Below, one piece after another: positions 5,701 to 8,354 of a stretch of DNA of 8,354 nucleotides. Source of the DNA: Desulfobacteraceae bacterium. Lineage in GTDB: Bacteria > Desulfobacterota > Desulfobacteria > Desulfobacterales > UBA5616. The translations under genes were made by a program, and so were the position numbers. Location: NCBI GenBank assembly GCA_030620375.1, contig JAUXEW010000119.1, positions 1 to 8,354 on the forward strand, read 5' to 3'. The notes under the pieces were generated by a model. It made no database searches, was not told where the DNA came from, and saw only the letters and a list, made by a program, of their open reading frames with translations. The first letter of the stretch is position 1; each line of letters begins with the position of its first letter.

Positions 5701-7350
5701 TTATGCGGTTGCTTCCACAACATCGATCGCAAAGTCGGGGCAGCAAAAGAAGCAGCTGAAACAACCGACACAATGGTTCGATGATTTGACTTCATAAGGT
5801 TTGTAACCTTTTACGTTAAAGAAATCAGCAGGCCCGAAAGTGCCGACCTTGCAGACCTCCGCGCAATAGCCGCATTCTTTGCAATTTTCCGTATTTAAAA
5901 CAACTTCGAATTTCCTGGCATCGCAATCCAGGCAACGATTCGATTCGGCTGTTACTTCTCCGTCCGAGAGCCCTAATTCGACCTGGTCAAATCCTTCGGT
6001 TCGCTGCCACGGCTTAAGAAGCGGCATCTGTTGTCTGGGTTTTACTTCGTTGATGAATTCGGGAAGTGCTATTTCCGTTTCTTTGACAGCCAATACTTCA
6101 TCAATACAACCATCTCCGTCAAGATAACGGTCAATGGCGCCGGCAGCGACCCTTCCCATAGCAATTGCATTAATGATTGAATCCGGTCCGGTGACCACAT
6201 CGCCTCCTGCGAAAACACCGGGTTCATCAGTGGCGAGCGTTTCCTCAATAATTTTGATTCTGCCTTTCTCGGTTGAAATTCGGGCCTCTTCTTTCAGCAC
6301 GGTAAAATCCGATGCCTGTCCCACGGCCATTATGATGGTTTTCGCATCTGCTCTGCAGGTAACTTCTTCATCATAAACCGGATTAAAGATCCCTGTTTCA
6401 TCAAAGACCGAATCGCATTTTTTAAATACCATCCCGTCGACCGTATCTTTTACAAGAACTTTTTTGGGGCCCCAACCGTTATGGATGCGAATTCCCTCTT
6501 CTTCAGCCCGGGCGATTTCCCACTCATGGGCCGGCATTTCTTCTCTTTTCTCCAGGCAATAAAGATCCATCGTTTCGGCACCCAATCTTTTGGTGGTTAA
6601 TGCGACATCAATGGCGACATTGCCGCCGCCCACAACAATGACGTTTTTATGGAAATCAAAGTCTTTCCCAAGTGCGACATCTTTTAAAAAATTCCATCCC
6701 CAGAGCACGCCTTCATGGTCGGAGCCTTCTACGGTGATTTTGGCGCTGCCGTTTGCACCCGTTCCGATAAACACAGCATCAAAATCACTCTTTAATTGTG
6801 ATAACAGGATATCTTTTCCAATGGTTGTGTTCCCTTTAAACGTGACCCCGAGCTCCAGAATGTCATTGATATCCCGGTCAAGCCGGTCCTCGGGCAGGCG
6901 ATAATTCGGGATGCCGTATCTCATCATGCCCCCGGGTTTTGGGAAAGAATCGAAAATCGTGACGTCATGTCCTTTGGTAACCAGATAATAGGCCGTGGTC
7001 AGACCGCACGGGCCCGAGCCCACCACCGCCACCTTCTTGCCGGTTTTATTTGCCGTCTCTTTTCTATCCTTCCATGCGCGGCCCCCCTTATCCGTTGCGG
7101 CACGCTTAATTGCGCGAATGGCTATAGGGTCTCCGAATTGCCGATAAGCGCAATTGTCTTCGCAAGGGGCAAAGCAGGCATCCGCACAAACCGTGGGAAG
7201 CGGCAACTTTTCCCTTAAGACGGCAAGGGCCTCATCATATTTCTGGTTCCTTACTGCGCGAATGTATCTGGGAACGTCCACTCCTGCCGGGCAGGATGCC
7301 GTGCATCGCGGTACAATTAAATCCTCAACCGGAACATTTTTTATCGCCAT
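5701..7350 (-). CDS. GltD/NfnB-like FAD-dependent NAD(P) oxidoreductase with C-terminal 2[4Fe-4S] domain
   Basis: The protein is 549 aa with the start chosen at ATG 7350. An in-frame extension to 7587 runs through the regulator gene and has no conserved content, whereas a GGAGGA lies 7 nt before 7350. The N-terminal GltD-type iron-sulfur domain shows Cys16, Cys20, Cys55, Cys59, Cys63 and Cys67. A Rossmann FAD motif GSGPCG (111-116) is followed by PGGMMRYGIPNYRLP (139-153), the NAD(P) motif GGGNVA (241-246) and the second FAD motif AGGD (381-384). The C-terminus adds CLDC (473-476) and two ferredoxin-type motifs: Cys490/493/496/500 and Cys527/530/533/537, with an extra Cys536. By context it probably links the adjacent 2-oxoacid oxidoreductase to NAD(P), standing in for the missing ferredoxin subunit. 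The segment after the NAD(P) motif has Leu-Glu where NADPH enzymes such as GltD usually have Arg-Arg, which hints at NADH. Direction and partner are inferred. Confidence 0.93.
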   Translation of the reverse strand: MAIKNVPVEDLIVPRCTASCPAGVDVPRYIRAVRNQKYDEALAVLREKLPLPTVCADACFAPCEDNCAYRQFGDPIAIRAIKRAATDKGGRAWKDRKETANKTGKKVAVVGSGPCGLTTAYYLVTKGHDVTIFDSFPKPGGMMRYGIPNYRLPEDRLDRDINDILELGVTFKGNTTIGKDILLSQLKSDFDAVFIGTGANGSAKITVEGSDHEGVLWGWNFLKDVALGKDFDFHKNVIVVGGGNVAIDVALTTKRLGAETMDLYCLEKREEMPAHEWEIARAEEEGIRIHNGWGPKKVLVKDTVDGMVFKKCDSVFDETGIFNPVYDEEVTCRADAKTIIMAVGQASDFTVLKEEARISTEKGRIKIIEETLATDEPGVFAGGDVVTGPDSIINAIAMGRVAAGAIDRYLDGDGCIDEVLAVKETEIALPEFINEVKPRQQMPLLKPWQRTEGFDQVELGLSDGEVTAESNRCLDCDARKFEVVLNTENCKECGYCAEVCKVGTFGPADFFNVKGYKPYEVKSSNHCVGCFSCFFCCPDFAIDVVEATA

Positions 7351-7357
7351 AGGGCTT

Positions 7358-7363
7358 TCCTCC
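7358..7363 (-). promoter_or_regulatory. Ribosome binding site deciding the FAD oxidoreductase start
   Basis: GGAGGA on the minus strand lies 7 nt upstream of the ATG at 7350. It is the main reason to prefer this start over the longer in-frame reading to 7587. Confidence 0.85.
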
Positions 7364-7375
7364 AATACTTTTTGT

Positions 7376-8056
7376 TTACTCAAGAAAATCAACTTCTTTT
7401 TCAATATATTGTGCCAGGCCTTCAATGTGGGACCGTATTCTTCTTTCCGCCAGGTCCGGGTCTTTTTTCTCAAGTGCGTTGATAATTTTAAGATGTTCTT
7501 GATGAATCGGTTTGATACGTCCTTCAAAAGCAACCGCCCTGAAACGAATCCATCGCATGTGATCGAAAATGCTGTTGGCCATTTCAATCAGCTTGCCGCA
7601 TCGGCTGGTTTTAAGAATAAATTCGTGAAATTCGATATTCGCGTCGGCATATTCGGCATATTTCCCATCCATGTTTAAGGGATCAAACCTTGAAAAGACC
7701 GCTTTCATCTTTTTAATATCCGTTTTTGTCACATACTGTGCCGCCAACCGTGCCGCCATTCCTTCCAGGGCCGCCCTTACCAGTAAAATTTCAATCACAT
7801 CCTGTTTTGATTTTCTGACCACATAGATTCCTTTGCGAGGAACAACTTTTAAAAAACCTTCCACTACCAGACGATTGATGGCTTCTCTCAACGGTGTTCG
7901 GCTAACGCCAAGTCCTTTTGCGAGCACCCTTTCATCAAGCCTTCCTTCATCGGACAGTTGCGACATGTCCAATTCCAAAAGGCGCTCTTTTAATGCTTTA
8001 TAGGCAATGTCGCTCACTTTTGGCGGGGTCTTTATTTTTTCAAGGGTCAGGACCAT
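7376..8056 (-). CDS. GntR-family transcriptional regulator, FCD (FadR/VanR-like) subfamily
   Basis: This 226-aa protein has an N-terminal winged helix-turn-helix (about residues 15-80; the LDERVLAKGLGVSRTPLREAINRL region at 40-63 is the GntR signature) and an all-helical FCD effector domain (about 85-215). Candidate metal/ligand residues are Asn140, His144, His188 and His210. Asn140 sits where many FCD proteins have Asp. FCD domains bind small organic acids, often through a metal, so the effector may be a substrate or product of the operon. The ATG at 8056 has a GGAG 5 nt upstream; a GTG at 8062 overlaps that GGAG and is less likely. It is the first gene of the operon, 25 bp before the FAD oxidoreductase, and sits behind a perfect palindrome, so autoregulation and control of the whole operon are likely. 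Repressor or activator status is not visible. Confidence 0.93.
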   Translation of the reverse strand: MVLTLEKIKTPPKVSDIAYKALKERLLELDMSQLSDEGRLDERVLAKGLGVSRTPLREAINRLVVEGFLKVVPRKGIYVVRKSKQDVIEILLVRAALEGMAARLAAQYVTKTDIKKMKAVFSRFDPLNMDGKYAEYADANIEFHEFILKTSRCGKLIEMANSIFDHMRWIRFRAVAFEGRIKPIHQEHLKIINALEKKDPDLAERRIRSHIEGLAQYIEKEVDFLE

Positions 8057-8061
8057 ATACA

Positions 8062-8065
8062 CTCC
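8062..8065 (-). promoter_or_regulatory. Ribosome binding site deciding the regulator start
   Basis: GGAG on the minus strand is 5 nt before the ATG at 8056. The alternative GTG at 8062 would overlap it, so the ATG is preferred. Confidence 0.7.
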
Positions 8066-8084
8066 ATTAGATTTTAACCAGGAT

Positions 8085-8129
8085 ATTGTATTTGGTATAC
8101 CAAATACAAGACAAATTTCGACATGTCAA
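8085..8129 (-). promoter_or_regulatory. Candidate sigma70-type promoter of the operon
   Basis: Two hexamer pairs are possible on the minus strand. A perfect -35 TTGACA (8124-8129) is followed after 17 nt by a poor -10, TATTTG (8101-8106). Alternatively TTGTCT (8109-8114) is followed after 18 nt by a good -10, TACAAT (8085-8090). In both cases the palindrome at 8086-8109 overlaps the promoter core, as expected for a repressor site. The transcription start cannot be chosen from sequence alone. Confidence 0.55.
8086..8109. promoter_or_regulatory. Perfect 24-bp palindrome, probable operator of the GntR/FCD regulator
   Basis: The half-site TTGTATTTGGTA is followed directly by its exact reverse complement, with no spacer. 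The centre GGTATACC agrees with the T-G-G-T-x(0-n)-A-C-C-A pattern known for FadR-subfamily GntR operators. The palindrome ends about 30 bp upstream of the regulator ATG and overlaps the candidate promoter, which fits negative autoregulation. Confidence 0.82.
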
Positions 8130-8210
8130 TAAAAAAATCGGTTTAAAGAAAGACTCGCTCATAGGCCCTTGACATGGTGTGCCGTTTCTGTTAGCAAAAC
8201 AAAATTATTA

Positions 8211-8280
8211 GGATCATCTCCCGATTAGTTGGTGTTAATTCAAAATAAGTGGGTTATCTCCAATTGAGCAGGTGTGATCC
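8211..8280 (-). repeat. Imperfect palindrome core (right, 70 bp)
   Basis: It has the same GGATCA...TGATCC ends and the same imperfect stem as 63-136, with a 15-nt apical loop. Read in the direction of the left copy it is flanked by TA on both sides (CTCTA before, TAATA after). The left copy does not share that flank, so this is only a weak hint of a TA target duplication. Confidence 0.7.
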
Positions 8281-8285
8281 TAGAG

Positions 8286-8317
8286 GGTACAAGGGGTCAA
8301 GGATTCCAGGATTCGAG
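8286..8317 (-). repeat. Degenerate octamer tandem repeat, 4 units (right)
   Basis: On the minus strand the units read CTCGAATC, CTGGAATC, CTTGACCC and CTTGTACC, in register with the left tract. The last two units are identical to their left counterparts and the first two have diverged. Confidence 0.8.
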
Positions 8318-8336
8318 TGAAATGTTGATCACAGAG

Positions 8337-8354
8337 GGTTCAAGGGCTCAAGGA
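8337..8354 (-). repeat. Start of a second octamer tract at the window edge (partial)
   Basis: On the minus strand CTTGAGCC and CTTGAACC occupy 8337-8352 and appear to continue beyond the window. This tract is separated from the first by 19 bp (8318-8336) containing a GATCA that resembles the end of the neighbouring unit. Confidence 0.6.

Larger units (their letters stand above)
8210..8324 (-). repeat. Right copy of the inverted repeat that brackets the operon
   Basis: This copy is in inverted orientation to 19-137, with the palindrome core toward the operon and the octamer tract outward. The core (8211-8280) matches the left copy at every base except for lacking the 4-nt CCTT insertion. The outer 44 bp differ at 4 positions. 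It lies upstream of the operon promoter, separated from the palindromic operator by about 100 bp. No coding potential is apparent. Confidence 0.9.

Noticed and set aside
7351..7587. In-frame N-terminal extension of the FAD oxidoreductase (79 extra residues)
   Set aside because: It lies inside the regulator gene in another frame, shows no conserved motif, and the ATG at 7350 has a strong GGAGGA at proper spacing.
7154..7678. 174-aa plus-strand reading frame
   Set aside because: It is antisense to the FAD oxidoreductase and regulator genes, has no recognisable domain and no convincing ribosome site.
8057..8062. GTG start of the regulator at 8062
   Set aside because: It overlaps the GGAG ribosome site that serves the ATG at 8056.
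8169..8197. Outward plus-strand promoter (TTGACA at 8169-8174)
   Set aside because: The -35 is perfect but the hexamer 17 nt later (TAGCAA) is poor, and no plus-strand gene follows within the window.

Overview
The window reads as a catabolic operon from an anaerobic bacterium. A sulfate-reducing or syntrophic Desulfobacterota-type (deltaproteobacterial) organism is the best guess. It rests on the oxygen-sensitive 2-oxoacid:acceptor oxidoreductase, the iron-sulfur-rich FAD partner, the strong GGAGG-type ribosome binding sites and the octamer-rich intergenic DNA. No marker gene fixes the taxonomy.

Layout. All seven genes lie on the minus strand, so transcription runs from high to low coordinates. 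The order is: a GntR/FCD-family regulator (7376-8056); a GltD-like FAD/NAD(P) oxidoreductase with extra iron-sulfur domains (5701-7350); the alpha, beta and gamma subunits of a 2-oxoacid oxidoreductase (4507-5682, 3658-4506, 3128-3661); an AMP-forming acyl-CoA ligase (1568-3091); and a class III PLP aminotransferase (137-1507). Gaps are 36 bp or less except for 60 bp before the last gene. Beta starts directly after the alpha stop, and gamma overlaps beta by 4 bp. The regulator is preceded by a perfect 24-bp palindrome (8086-8109) embedded in a sigma70-like promoter, which is probably its own operator.

How the genes could work together (inference). The aminotransferase removes an amino group from an amino acid or amine, and the ligase can activate a carboxylic acid to an acyl-CoA. 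The three-subunit oxidoreductase converts a 2-oxoacid plus CoA to acyl-CoA and CO2. It lacks a separate ferredoxin (delta) subunit. The FAD protein, whose C-terminus carries two [4Fe-4S] motifs, may take the electrons and pass them to NAD(P)+. The substrate is not readable from the sequence. The regulator probably senses a small organic acid from this pathway.

Edges. The operon is bracketed by two inverted copies of a repeat (19-137 and 8210-8324). Each copy has a tract of four degenerate 8-bp units on the outside and an approximately 70-bp imperfect palindrome on the inside. The palindrome cores are identical except for a 4-nt insertion that falls in the predicted apical loop. The left copy begins exactly at the stop codon of the last gene. 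No transposase is present. This bracketing repeat is the least explained feature of the window. No gene-free stretch exceeds 300 bases: the right end (8057-8354) holds the promoter, operator and repeat, and the left end (1-136) holds only the other repeat copy.
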